Shown here: positions 45,029 through 55,250 of the stretch, piece after piece
Numbering within the stretch: the stretch's first letter is position 1
Layout: every line of letters starts with the position of its first letter
Assembly: GCA_026873275.1 (NCBI GenBank)
Contig: JANTUC010000001.1
Span: forward strand, 3,782,001 to 3,846,000
From: Pseudopithomyces maydicus
Lineage: Eukaryota; Ascomycota; Dothideomycetes; Pleosporales; Didymosphaeriaceae
Reading direction: 5' to 3'
Length of the DNA stretch: 64,000 nucleotides
Notes under the pieces: generated by a model
Told to the model about the DNA's origin: nothing
Database searches by the model: none
What the model saw: only the letters and a program-made list of their open reading frames with translations
Position numbers and translations under genes: made by a program

Positions 45029-46738
45029 TCAATGCCCCTCCACCCCCTCGCCATTCGCACTCTTCCCAAAACTCGGCGTATTCGGCCTGCTCTTCTCGAT
45101 GCCAAAGAACGCCACGTTCTCCCTCAGCGCCACATACTCGCTATCCGCATACCCCAGCGCCTCATGGATCTGCGTACTATGCAGCCCCTTTATGCGCTTG
45201 ATCTCGCTCGCCGAGTAATTCACAACGGCCCGCCCGATCTCCATGGGCGGGGGATCGTGCAGTTCGTAGAGAGGGGCGCGTCGCGGGCGAGAGCTGAGGA
45301 GGAGGACGAGACGGTGTGGGCGAGTGCGGGATGCGTGAGGGCGGGTTGGGTGAAGGGCGCGTGGCCTGCGTTGAGGACGGGGTGGGCTGCTGTGCGGGAG
45401 GGGATGGGGGCGTGGGGGCCGGTGGGTTTTGGAGCGGGGGCCGTGGGCGTGGATGTGGATTGGGGGAAGGATGTGGCTTTGGGGCTCGTGGGGTGGTGCG
45501 TGTGGGAGGGGGAAAGGCGCTTGACGACGACGATGCGGACAGCTTCCTGCTGGGCGAAGTGGCCGTCTACGTCGACGATGCCGACGGGGAGGAGGCCGGC
45601 TTTGTCCGAGAGGGCTTTCCACGCGCCGTTGTCGATGTAGATGGTTCCGTGGGGGGCGAGGCCGTGGAGGATCCAGAAGTAGCGGTCGCGGATGGGGTGG
45701 GAGATTGGGAGGAAGCGGGTGTGGAGGGGGACTTGGGTGGCGTCGAGCTCGGGGAGGGTGCTTGTGCCGATGTGTCCTGGGGGTTGTCGTGCTGGATGCT
45801 GAGGTTTGCGGTCTGCGCGACGGGGACGCCGTCGTCCTGGAAATTGGCAACGCTGTTGCGGTTCGAGTCGCGGGCTCGTCTCTGGGCTTCGGCGTGCTGG
45901 ATGATGGCGGAGATGTTGCCTGGTTTGCTCGACTTTGTGATGATGGTTGTGACACCAGCGCTGGTGGCCAGTCTTGCAGCTACGATCTTGGTGCTCATCC
46001 CGCCGGTGCCCAGCGACGAACCGGCACTGCTGACGTCGGCTTCGAGGTCGGCGATGTCCTCCACCACTTCAATTGGCTTTGCGTTGGGGTTCTTCCGTGG
46101 GTTTGTATCGTAGAGACAGTCGACGTCGGTCATGAGGAAGAGATAGTCCGCCTGCACCATGCCGGCCGTGATGGCGCTCAGGGTATCGTTGTCACCAAAC
46201 TTGATTTCGGTGACAGCCAGCGTGTCGTTCTCGTTCACGATAGGGATAACGCCCATGTGTAGCAGTTCGAAGAAGGTGTTCTGGGCGTTCTGGTACTGGG
46301 TCCGATCGGCGATGTCGTTTCGCGTGAGAAGTATCTGGGCGATGGGCTGGCGCATGTGTCCGAACAGCTGGTCCCAGAGGCTCATGAGCCGGCACTGGCC
46401 TATTGCAGCGAGGGCCTGCACCTGTGGGAGGTGCTTCGGCCGCCTCTCAAGGTCCATGCGACGGAGGCCCACGCCAATGGCGCCTGAGGAGACGAGGACG
46501 ACGCGGTGGCCATCCTTGTGCAGCTTCACGGCGGTCTCGACAATGACGGTCAGGATGGACAGCAGCGGCTCGTGCGTCTTCTCGTCAACGATCGACGAGG
46601 TGCCTGGGCGGGCATTGGTAAGTTATTCTGGGCTCCGTGAATGTGGGGTAGGTGTACAGGAAGTTTACCGAGTTTGATGACGATGGTGAGCTGGCCTGGA
46701 TGCTTCTTCATGTGGGATGTCATGTTGGAGTCTTTCAT
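45029..46738 (-). CDS. Glutamate 5-kinase (Pro1-like), with two apparent frameshifts
   Basis: Phosphorylates glutamate to gamma-glutamyl phosphate, the first step of proline synthesis. Exon 1 is 46738-46669, exon 2 46603-45029. The kinase domain starts LTIVIKLGTSSIVDE and has VVLVSSGAIGVGLRRMDL, LLTRNDIADRTQYQNAQNTF, GVIPIVNENDTLAVTEIKFG and GDNDTLSAITAGMVQADYLF, then LMTDVDCLYD and GTGGMSTKIVAARLATSAG, all amino-acid-kinase hallmarks. A PUA RNA-binding-type domain follows (RDRYFWILHGLAPHGTIYID...KALSDKAGLLPVGIVDVDG and, at the end, EIGRAVVNYSASEIKRIKGL). The frame breaks at the run at 45779-45783 (five C on the coding strand) and at 45273-45276 (four C). One extra base at each gives 549 codons. 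A roughly 85-residue Pro/Ser/Thr/His-rich insertion splits the PUA domain. The start is the Met at 46738; two further Met (MTSHMKK) are close. It is divergent from atp23 with a 288-bp gap. Confidence 0.9.
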
Positions 46739-47026
46739 GGCCGCGCGAGGCCCCGCGGCTATATACGAATAGGCAGGATGCGGTGTTTTCTGCGCGTTCT
46801 TTGTCACGTCGTAACGGGATGCCTGCTGGCTACTATGACTGCATGAGGGCAATAAATGGGCTTCCCCACCGCCTTTGCGCGCCGCCAATCAGCAGCCCGT
46901 GCTCCTCCGCAATCCATCTTTTGCGGGAAGGAAGCGCGCCCTTTGCCATTCAAACCCACGCCAGACGTTTCCCGCGTGTGCAATTGTCGATCCGACGGAA
47001 GACCGGCAGACCATTTACGACAGACA
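46739..47026. promoter_or_regulatory. Shared divergent promoter of glutamate kinase and atp23
   Basis: A 288-bp bidirectional promoter. It contains a CCAATCA box at 46885-46891, the consensus recognised by the HAP/CBF complex, 136 bp from the atp23 ATG. HAP control of mitochondrial genes is known; its role here is inference. On the kinase side, TATATACG lies near 46760. Confidence 0.5.
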
Positions 47027-48152
47027 ATGGCGAAGCAAGAAGACACCCCCGCCGGCGCCGTGCCCAACTCGGCGAGCGCCCTGCCGCCGCCCAAGCCGGA
47101 CGCCCCCAAGCTCGACCCCGTCTACTACACCTGGAGCAGCACCTTCTCCATCCTGATGGGCCGCTATGTGACGGGCAACCGCGACGTGGCGCTCGAGCGC
47201 AAGTACTTCGAAGAGATGGACCAAGCCAAGGCCGACTCGTACTGCAAGCGGTGCGAGACCAACCGCGACTACCTGCTGCAGTACTCGCCCGCCGTCAAGT
47301 TCCTCAAGGACGAAGTGGCCAAGCTGGGCGGCGACCTGAATGCGAAGAATATCCACTGCCGCATGTGCAGCTCCGAGCAGAGCGGCGGCTTCCACGTCGA
47401 CCACGGCATCCTGCTCTGCGCCAATAAGTTCCGGAACCGCGGACACCAGGAGGACACCATGGCCCACGAGATGGTGCACGCCTGGGACCATCTGAAGTGG
47501 AAGGTTGAGGACAACAATCTCAGGCATCAGGCTTGTCTGGAGGTGAGTCGCGACCCACGCACAATCGCCATCGCACTTTCCCCGCGTCTCCAGCTACCTA
47601 TCTAATACCTCCTGCCTCCTCTCCCACCATCGCACCTTCCCCGCACCTCCAGCTATTCCATAGCTCCTGCCTCCTCTCCCGAGCATGCTTGCCATCGCGC
47701 CTTCCCCACATCTCCAGCTATCTAATACCTCCTGCCTCCTTCCCCATGAGGCAAGAGATACAAAGCCGGAGGATATCAACCGCTGATGTATTCCCAACCG
47801 CGACTTCTCCATTGAGGACTTCGCATGGGAGACTTTTGCGACATCTCTCAAATACATTCACACACATATATATTGTCTTTCATTTTCTCGGAAGTGACCA
47901 CGAAGCTGACACCCACCCCTCCAGATCCGCGCCTCCACCCTCTCCGGCGAATGCCGCTTCACCCGCGAATTCTTCACTAAGAACCAGTGGCGCATAACAG
48001 AGCAACTACAAAACTGCGTCCGCCGACGCGCGACGTTGTCCCTGATGGCGCGGCCCGGCGTGAAGGACGATGTCCACGCGACTAAGATTGTGAATGAGGT
48101 GTGGGATAGTTGTTTCAATGATACGAGGCCTTTTGATGAAATTTATCGGTGA
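47027..48152 (+). CDS. atp23: Mitochondrial inner membrane protease Atp23
   Basis: Metalloprotease and chaperone of the intermembrane space. In yeast it processes the Atp6 precursor and assists F0 ATP synthase assembly. Exons 47027-47542 and 47925-48152 give 247 aa. The zinc-metalloprotease motif HEMVH is at residues 147-151 within DTMAHEMVHAWDHLKW. Conserved cysteine pairs are seen in SYCKRC (73, 76), CRMC (111, 114), HQACLE, GECRF, LQNCVRR and DSCF. These match the disulfide-rich Mia40-imported Atp23 family. GGFHVDHGILLCANK is the conserved segment preceding the active site. The start at 47027 (ACAATGGC) fits the family; an in-frame upstream Met at 46856 would add an implausible leader. The 382-nt intron carries about three copies of a 60-nt repeat. 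Confidence 0.95.
47567..47745 (+). repeat. Intronic tandem repeat, about 3 copies of a 60-bp unit
   Basis: Each unit reads approximately CCATCGCACCTTCCCCGC, CTCCAGCTA, then TACCTCCTGCCTCCTCTCCC. The copies are diverged and the unit itself contains pyrimidine tracts and AG dinucleotides like splice acceptors. Confidence 0.8.
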
Positions 48153-49171
48153 GGAGGTGGCGATGTTGTTGTCATATATGTATGTATGTATACCATGTGT
48201 AAGAATTGTAGGACAGAGTAAGACGGGATGGGATAGGATAGGATATGGATACAACAGAGATGGGAATGTTGGTTATGTGCATAGCGACGGCGTTGATATC
48301 GATATACCACAATGGATTATTGGAGCCATTTCTAACGATTTAATACGAGTCTTCATGGGTTCCTTTATTTTACTCATAAGCAAATGCTGCTCAAGGCTAT
48401 TTTTTACTTTGCTATCGCTAATCATCTACAAGTAAAAAATTCGAAACGAAAGAAATTCAAAGATTATCCTAAACTTGATATCCCTAGGTATTCATGTGTA
48501 TAGAAAAGTGCTTTTGGCATCTGCGGGTGTCAAGCACACTTCTCGCCCCCATCACTCGCACCCTCGGGAGCTCATGATCCCGGCCCAAGGATCGCGAATC
48601 ACGGATCATCTGGTCCTAGTTCGTTCGTGAAACTTTGTACTTCGGTCCTTCATGAATGTCTCAGTGCAAGGCCATCGAACGTTTGTTGAAATTCCTCCAT
48701 TTTTCTGACTCTGTTTGTTGAAATTATTCCAAAGATCAAATCCAACCGGCGAGAAAGGCTTCGCATAAAATGCCCCTAGAGAATGATAAACAATCCTTTA
48801 ATGTAGGAAACGCCACTAAGTCACGGATTCCGCTCCAGTGGCTAGGGAGTCTTGTAGGCTGCAAGGCTGCGGCACAGTAGAGCCAAGCCCTGCACCCCTA
48901 TCAAGGGTACCATCGTATCACCTGCGACATGCCAATTCCAAAGGGATATTTCCATGTATTAGCTTTTACCGTTGCTCTATTTTGGTCAAGTAAAATGTCT
49001 GTGTGATGCTAAACGGACGATGGATTTTCTCTCAATTCAGTTGCGTGTCGCCCGTCACCTAACATTGATCTCGACCGCTCTTTCTTACTACTCTTCATCA
49101 CTTTGCCGGGACCTTGAGTATACACTTCTTTGCATCTTGTTTCTTGTCAATACGCGGCAATCAGCTCTTGA
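48153..49171. other. Intergenic between atp23 and membrane protein gene
   Basis: About 1 kb. TATG microsatellite at 48176-48190. The remainder is unremarkable; no frame with domain content. Confidence 0.5.
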
Positions 49172-51482
49172 ATGGAGTTTTCTTATCCACACTCGGTCCA
49201 TTCCGAAATCGGATATGAATTGCCAGCACAGGACAGTCGCTCGCAATCGTGGACAGCGATGCATCAGACTCCTCCACCTATTCTTCGACCGTGGCTTCCG
49301 GTACAGAAACCGAAAGTCGTCATCAGGAGACGCCTTCCTTGGACAGAAATTGCAGTCCACTGCATAGCACTTGGGGTAACCACAGTGTTACTATGGCTCA
49401 ACTTTTCACAGCATTTTTGGCGTCAGTTTTCAGACCCCCTGGCGCCAAACGAGTTGAAGATACTGCAGACCTCTGCAAAAGCGCACGAATTAATTATGCT
49501 CGCTTCCCTATCATTTGTAATTTTCCATTACACGCGGGCATCTCTACTAGGAAGCCATGGGCTACCATTTGGCTTACTTAGCGTCACGTATACGTTTCAA
49601 AATGCGCTGATATCCAGAGCTCTGTGGAAAAGCCATCCGTACCGTTACCGTTTCGGCATGTTCATTATTTTCGTCAGTCTCCTCACCCTGATTCTCGGGC
49701 CTTCTTCTGCAATTGCAATGATCCCGGAGCTTGATTGGTTCGAAATAAAAGATGCTGAGCTACAGGCAAACTCAAGAATCGCATACATGGCCACTGCTGC
49801 TGAACTCTGGCCGAAAACGTTCAATGGTTCGCTCACAGGGAATACTACAGCCGACGCTATGTGCTTAGGTGACCCATTTCAAGTGTACGTTATCGGTTGT
49901 CCATCGTCGGGTTTCCCGAAATCGCCAAGTGGCTCGCAAGCCAGGCGATGGGCACTGCGCAAGACCCCTTGTTTCTTACAGAGCCAACGAGTACTGCGAG
50001 ACGCGAGATATCGGTGGTAGCGCACGATAACAAATCGATCAGCTCTACAACGACTACGGTTACGGAGTTGACCGCCACATCCTTGGGGATGTTTTTCAAA
50101 TATGCTACGAAATACAAGATCGGACCAATAGCAGAACTGCTTTTCCCAAAATTTAGAATTTCTCAGGAAACGCCAATGTACCAACCTGTCGTACATGTCA
50201 ACTGTGAATATGAGCCATTCTTGGAAGATGGGAAACAGCTACGCGACAACGTCACTTTCCCGCCTGTCCGAGGTCCTTGGGCAGACGACATAGAATACCA
50301 GAAAAATCCTTTAGTCTTGATGAGCGATCACGAGATTATCCACAGCCTTTTAGAGTCCGAGTATGGGTTTGCATGGTTCAAAGACATGCGCAGCATCGCC
50401 TCTTCATCATTACTTGCGTTCTTCGTATCGAAGAACAGCCCTCGCGATCAATGGGCCATAGCTTGCTCTGTTGATGCACGCTGGGCTGCCAGCAATTCTT
50501 ATTATGTCCCATACAATGGCTCCACAGTTTCAAGTAACCTGACAGACAATTTTGACTGGACAGCGCGCGAAAATTGGGGCCGTTCCGAGGAAAACAGGTA
50601 GGCGTTATACGTTTTATAAGTTTCCCGCGCGCGTATGATGGTCCTTCACTCATAGTTATGCCCGTACAAGATAATCGAAAAGCCAAGCTGACCCTACTAC
50701 CCACCAGAATAAAATATGCGCTCTCTGAAACTCCAATCGATCTCCAATTGGGCTGGGCTGCTTATCTCAATCAATCGGTGCACGATCCGAAAATCGGTCA
50801 TGTCGACCAAAACGATTCTGCCATGGTTGCACTGATAAAGTATCCCGCCATACCTATCGCAGAGTACATTCAAAATGCCACATATGTCGAAGATCAAGCG
50901 TCCGCTTCAGATATCATGGCATTTTTGGAGACAATGTTGGCTAGTGAACTTGCAGTCGTCATCGCGGATGGCATTGCGAGAACGGGAACCTACAACCGAC
51001 TCCCTGTTCTCGTGACAGACTCCACAGACCACAGAACAAACTACACAATGCTTTCTTCTTTTTTTCTCGGGAGGGGCCAATATCATGGTATTAATCCTTC
51101 TTATTACTCCCGAATTCTGTCAGAACGTTACGGGTACGGGTATACACTTAGAAGTATCCCATCACGTCTTGCGATCGCATGCCTGTCACTTTATGCATTA
51201 CTTATATTGTTCCATATGGGATACGTGGCTACCTCGTACCATTTGGGTAAATTCTGTCACTGTGGGAGTTGGAATGATGTAGGAGAGCTCCTCGCACTGG
51301 CGATGAACTCTGCTCCTAGTGCAAGACTCGACGGAACTAGCGGTGGCATTGATCATTCTTTCACCTGGCAAGAAATGGTAACGGTCCGCGATACAGGAGA
51401 ACAGCATCTTGAACTTCGATTCAATGCCGATCAACACGAAAGAAAGGGCAAATTAGTTCAGGCGGGGAAAAAATATGCGTAG
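49172..51482 (+). CDS. Unassigned fungal multi-TM membrane protein, with two apparent frameshifts
   Basis: I do not recognise a named family. The gene reads as one exon of 771 codons if one base is restored near the GTTTCCC run at 49909-49917 and one in the G4 run at 50576-50579. Three N-terminal TM helices are visible: EIAVHCIALGVTTVLLWLNF, LIMLASLSFVIFHYTRASLL with FGLLSVTYTF, and RFGMFIIFVSLLTLILGPSS. A long extracellular part follows with several Asn-X-Ser/Thr sites and cysteines (MCLGDPF, IGCPSSGF, VHVNCEYEPF). A last TM helix (RLAIACLSLYALLILFHMGY) and a cytoplasmic tail end the protein. The 3 TM-ectodomain-1 TM layout is shared with DUF3176-type fungal proteins, so a distant relation to the fragment at 35-36 kb is possible. 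The second break could instead be an intron, but no GT-AG pair keeps the frame. Confidence 0.68.
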
Positions 51483-51599
51483 GAACATAATGACTGGTAT
51501 TATGCAAAACACTCCGGTACGAAATCTTACTCTATCCAGAAAAACCGCGCTTCGAAAACCATCAATGGACAAGTGAAGTCACACATGAATATAAATTGC

Positions 51600-53186
51600 T
51601 TAGTTAAGTTGAGCCATGCGAGACTTACTATCGTCACGTTTAACTATCGGGCCCCAGTATATCCTTGACTCAGGCTCCCAGTCATTCACAACCATTCCCA
51701 CAGTAGCGTGCATCGGCAGGTTTTCTGCAAATGGGCACTCCTCATCTCCATACAGAAACGCGGCTAGCTCCGCCGAAATGTCAAGTCGTGCATGTGGGGA
51801 GAAGAGCTGGTACATGAAGGTGACGGTGGGTTGATCAGGTCGCCACCTTGTGGTAAGCTCGTTCTTGGCCTGATGCCAGAACTCATGCCATGTGAATTCT
51901 TCCGTAAGAATAAGGGAGTCCAGATGGACTGCAGATAGAGATTTGAGTCGCTCCAAAGCGGCGAGAAGGGATTTGCCGTGCAGGAAGAAATTGCGCAAAT
52001 GTAGACTTTCTAGTCTTGTTTGAAAAAACTCGAGAGGGATGAGCTCGTCTATATGTATCCAGGGCGTGTCCGTGTTGTTATCGTTTATAATGTCTCGCAT
52101 GGTATCATGATAGATGCTCGTACACAGCATCAAATGCTTGAGGGCGGAGAGATGCGACAGGGCCTTTCTCAAGAGGCCATTATGAAAACATGAAAAGCTT
52201 GTCTCTTCAGCAGTGTGGACGTTGAGGCATAATTCCAAACGAGTCAAGGGCACGGTGGCGAAAAGCTGCAACGTGGTGGCATATCCCACATTTTGCTGGT
52301 CTGAGGCAAAAAGTTGATGGCTGAGGCCAGTTCTTTCGAAGTTTGTATCAGTGATTAGTTCTCTGACGCTGTGATTTGGATACGAGAACAGCAGTGCGGA
52401 AATGACAATCTGGTAGCCCCGCCATTCTTGATGCGCTTCATCCCAGGGCAGCTTAAGCTTTTCGAATGGGTCCTCATCCTCTGCGGTTTCTCGATCATCA
52501 TCACCGAGCCAAGGCCATGGCAGGGGCATGCGAAATCCGGGCGGCAATGCTCGAAAGAATGGCGTAGAGAATTTCGGGAAGAGAGGTTTGAAGCGCCAAG
52601 CTTCTGAGGATACTGTAATTCGTTCCAGGTTCGGGAAGGAAGTCAAGCCCAACAATAGTGTCTCAACATCCTCCCCTGATTCTATAATTTCCTGCTGTTC
52701 GTTGTAGAGATCGTTGTACATGGTGAAACAATCTTCTAAACTCATTTCATTGAAGTTCGCACCCCATAGCTCTACTCTTCGAGCCAACATCTCTTTCTCG
52801 TCGACATCTGCTTCGTCGCATTCCACATCGTGTTCAAAGTGCTCGAACCCCTTTTCTTCTTGAGATACCGTATCAGCGCAGCCTAAGCAGAGATCCTCAC
52901 CCAACATAGCTGAATCGTGCAAAGATAGTCTCTGGCGATTATAGAATTTCAATCTTGCATCGTCCCAGACAATCTCACGAACTTGGGAGCGAAAATTATC
53001 GCTCTTTGCAATGCCGCGGAACGCATTGATATTAGTTTTGTTAGGCGAGAGAAAGACCCTAGTGAAGCGAAGACGGACCAGTTTGGATATCGTGCGATTA
53101 AGTAGGCGCACCTTCTTTAGATCCCCCTGCGGGAGACAATCGCAAATGAGATAAAAGACGTCTATCGGGAGAGAGGCGAGCTCCAT
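51600..53186 (-). CDS. F-box-like protein
   Basis: Intronless frame of 528 aa from the Met at 53186 (MELASLPIDVFYLICDCL); 16 more in-frame codons upstream do not look conserved. Residues 3-45 form an F-box (LPIDVFYLICDCLPQGDLKK, VRLLNRTISKLV), which in other proteins binds Skp1 in SCF ubiquitin ligases. The rest contains loosely spaced leucine-rich segments (LTRLELCLNVHT, LSALKHLMLCTSIY, LESLHLRNFFLHGKSLLAAL), typical of fungal F-box proteins of unknown substrate. An acidic stretch (DVECDEADVDEKE) lies near residue 125-140. It is convergent with the membrane protein gene, 117 bp between stops. Confidence 0.75.
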   Translation of the reverse strand: MELASLPIDVFYLICDCLPQGDLKKVRLLNRTISKLVRLRFTRVFLSPNKTNINAFRGIAKSDNFRSQVREIVWDDARLKFYNRQRLSLHDSAMLGEDLCLGCADTVSQEEKGFEHFEHDVECDEADVDEKEMLARRVELWGANFNEMSLEDCFTMYNDLYNEQQEIIESGEDVETLLLGLTSFPNLERITVSSEAWRFKPLFPKFSTPFFRALPPGFRMPLPWPWLGDDDRETAEDEDPFEKLKLPWDEAHQEWRGYQIVISALLFSYPNHSVRELITDTNFERTGLSHQLFASDQQNVGYATTLQLFATVPLTRLELCLNVHTAEETSFSCFHNGLLRKALSHLSALKHLMLCTSIYHDTMRDIINDNNTDTPWIHIDELIPLEFFQTRLESLHLRNFFLHGKSLLAALERLKSLSAVHLDSLILTEEFTWHEFWHQAKNELTTRWRPDQPTVTFMYQLFSPHARLDISAELAAFLYGDEECPFAENLPMHATVGMVVNDWEPESRIYWGPIVKRDDSKSRMAQLN

Positions 53187-54386
53187 GATAAATGAAAGGT
53201 CTCTGGCAGGAAGTACGGGAAGTAGATATAACATTGGGAGGGAGCGGAGTTCACGGCGGGATAGGCAACAGGCTTGGCAACGTTCACTAGTATATCTTTA
53301 GTGTCCACATCCTTGCTACTTGGAATATCTTGACATTGAACCATGTTTCAATAATACTATTTTCAACAAACAATTGAACGGGTAAACATTTCGCCTCGAA
53401 ATATAAGCGATCTTTAAAAGACCTATAACATACCTTGGTATTAGCCCAGATATTTACTATGCATATAGTTTTCGTTGAACACGATTTTAGATTCCCATTG
53501 AGAATAATATAGAATACCATCTGCCCCAATACTGACGAAAATTCACAGTGGATATTAAATTTCCCTTCACATAATAATTATTGATGCAACTACTGAATTG
53601 CGAAGTCTCCTAGTTTAGAAATAGTAAGCTAGAGCAAGAGCTTATACTTGAATTGCAGATAGCAAACATGTATTAACTGGTATAAGTTCTAGATAGAGAT
53701 GATCTGTAGAGATAGTGCTTAGAAACTAACTAAGAGACAATACTAAATATGTTAGGTGCGCTAAAAAGAGTGGTAGTCAACAAGCAGATTTGCTAAGCTA
53801 AGTGGATTCATGTGTTCCCGTCAGCAGTGAGCATTCTAATGAAGTTCATTTTCTAAAAATAGTAGTAACAGGCACTCGGATATATACCTATAGGTTTCTC
53901 TTCCGACTTCTCGGGTCATTGGCATCGAGAAGAGAGTGAGCGTGACATTAATAGCAAGCTTATATTCAAGCATGTAAGATAAACCAAGACTTAAAATAAA
54001 GCTTAACTCTAGTTGCCATAATGCAAACCAATCTATTCAAAACCAACAGGAACCCGGGGCAACACGATCATATATTCTCTTGGAAACTCTATGGATCTTA
54101 GCTAAATCGATACTTAAATTCTAGTAGTAATAAAGCTAGAGTAAGCAGAAATGCGAAAATAAAATCGCGACAGAAGAAGAAGTTAGGCGAACATAGCCCT
54201 AGATGCTAAACTTGGAATCTACATCGCTTTTAGTGATGACCTGTCTCCACTTGGGGGCCGGAGTCCTGCCCCGAGTTACATTGATTATATATAACGACCC
54301 CGAAAATCTTTTCAAGTCTCTACACAGTTTATTTCGAACACGAAAAAGCATCTAAAAAGAAGGAATTATTCTTTGTTTCACCCAAA
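53187..54386. other. AT-rich gene-free block
   Basis: About 1.2 kb of clearly AT-rich DNA with CTAGA/TTAGC-rich words. No open frame has recognisable content. The composition suggests RIP or a decayed element; none is identifiable. The 3' end (54280-54386) carries a TATATATAACG element near 54288 that could be the promoter of the next gene. Confidence 0.5.
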
Positions 54387-54779
54387 ATGCATCCAAAGCC
54401 TGCTTTTACTCTCCTCGCCACTCTCGTTGGCCTGGCTGCAGCCGAGTACCTTGAATGCAACCCCAGTCAACCACGTCTCACTGAAGCTCGTCTGGCGAAC
54501 ATCATCGACGATCTCCGCGCAAGTGACACCAATGTCCAAGCAGTTTATAATGGTCCGTGCCTCCAGCTCGGTTGTGTTGGAGGCACTGGCGCCTACCTCT
54601 GCAGCGAAGGTGCGAACATACAATCGACTAGGTATCTTGCGGAACTTTTCGACGAGAAATACAGAGACTGCCACGGGCATACACCTCAGTCTACCGCTGG
54701 TGACAGTAGCTTTGCTCCGGCACTAGAGTGGCACAACAATGGGTTCAGGATTTTCGCTCACGGGAGTGAGCCGTGTTAG
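54387..54779 (+). CDS. Small secreted cysteine-rich protein (effector-like candidate)
   Basis: A 130-residue intronless protein. Residues 1-19 (MHPKPAFTLLATLVGLAAA) form a clear signal peptide. The mature part has six cysteines, in LEC, GPC, LGC, YLC, RDC and the terminal EPC, which could form three disulfides. No known domain is recognised. The central NGPCLQLGCVGGTGAYLCSE is Gly/Cys-rich, and EWHNNGFRIFAHGSEPC ends the protein. The gene borders the AT-rich block at 53.2-54.4 kb, a setting common for fungal effectors. The start is the only Met giving the signal peptide (context CAAAATGC). Role in host or microbial interaction is inference. Confidence 0.72.
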   Translation: MHPKPAFTLLATLVGLAAAEYLECNPSQPRLTEARLANIIDDLRASDTNVQAVYNGPCLQLGCVGGTGAYLCSEGANIQSTRYLAELFDEKYRDCHGHTPQSTAGDSSFAPALEWHNNGFRIFAHGSEPC

Positions 54780-55193
54780 CATTAGAATCAAAATTTGGTA
54801 GAGAACGAAATCACAGTTGTATCGAGTTATGTCTTTTGTTTTTTTTATCCAGTGAATTTATAGCCACATCCAAGCTTATTCGCCGCCTGCCAGCACATTG
54901 TAGTCACTATCTCGTTTAGCCAGACCACCGTAGAAAAAACGACATGTCGAACAACGAAGAGAAATTCAAGCCAAAGTTAGCCTTTATAATGGATATAATG
55001 GTGATAGGATGCTCCACCAGCATAACGAGGAAACTTCGTTGAAGAAGAAACAATCGAAAGTGGGAAAGAGCCCTTCGAAGATAAGGAAAGGGTCATTCAA
55101 ACTAAGGAAGCTGCAAACATGGCACAATAATAAAAAGCCTACACTTCGTCTGTTCATCAGATCTTGATCAGTAGCAGCACCGCCAGCACCACC

Positions 55194-55224
<31 letters not shown>

Positions 55225-55250
55225 ACAGCAGCACCACCACCACCACCACG
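54780..55250. other. Intergenic with CAG/CAC trinucleotide repeats
   Basis: The segment 55170-55249 is a run of CAGCAGCAG and CACCACCAC units immediately before a possible start codon at 55251. It may be 5' UTR. Confidence 0.5.

Noticed and set aside
50590..50650. GTAGGC...CATAG as an intron in the unassigned membrane protein
   Set aside because: Splicing there leads to a stop in either phase; a one-base frameshift at 50576-50579 explains the join better.
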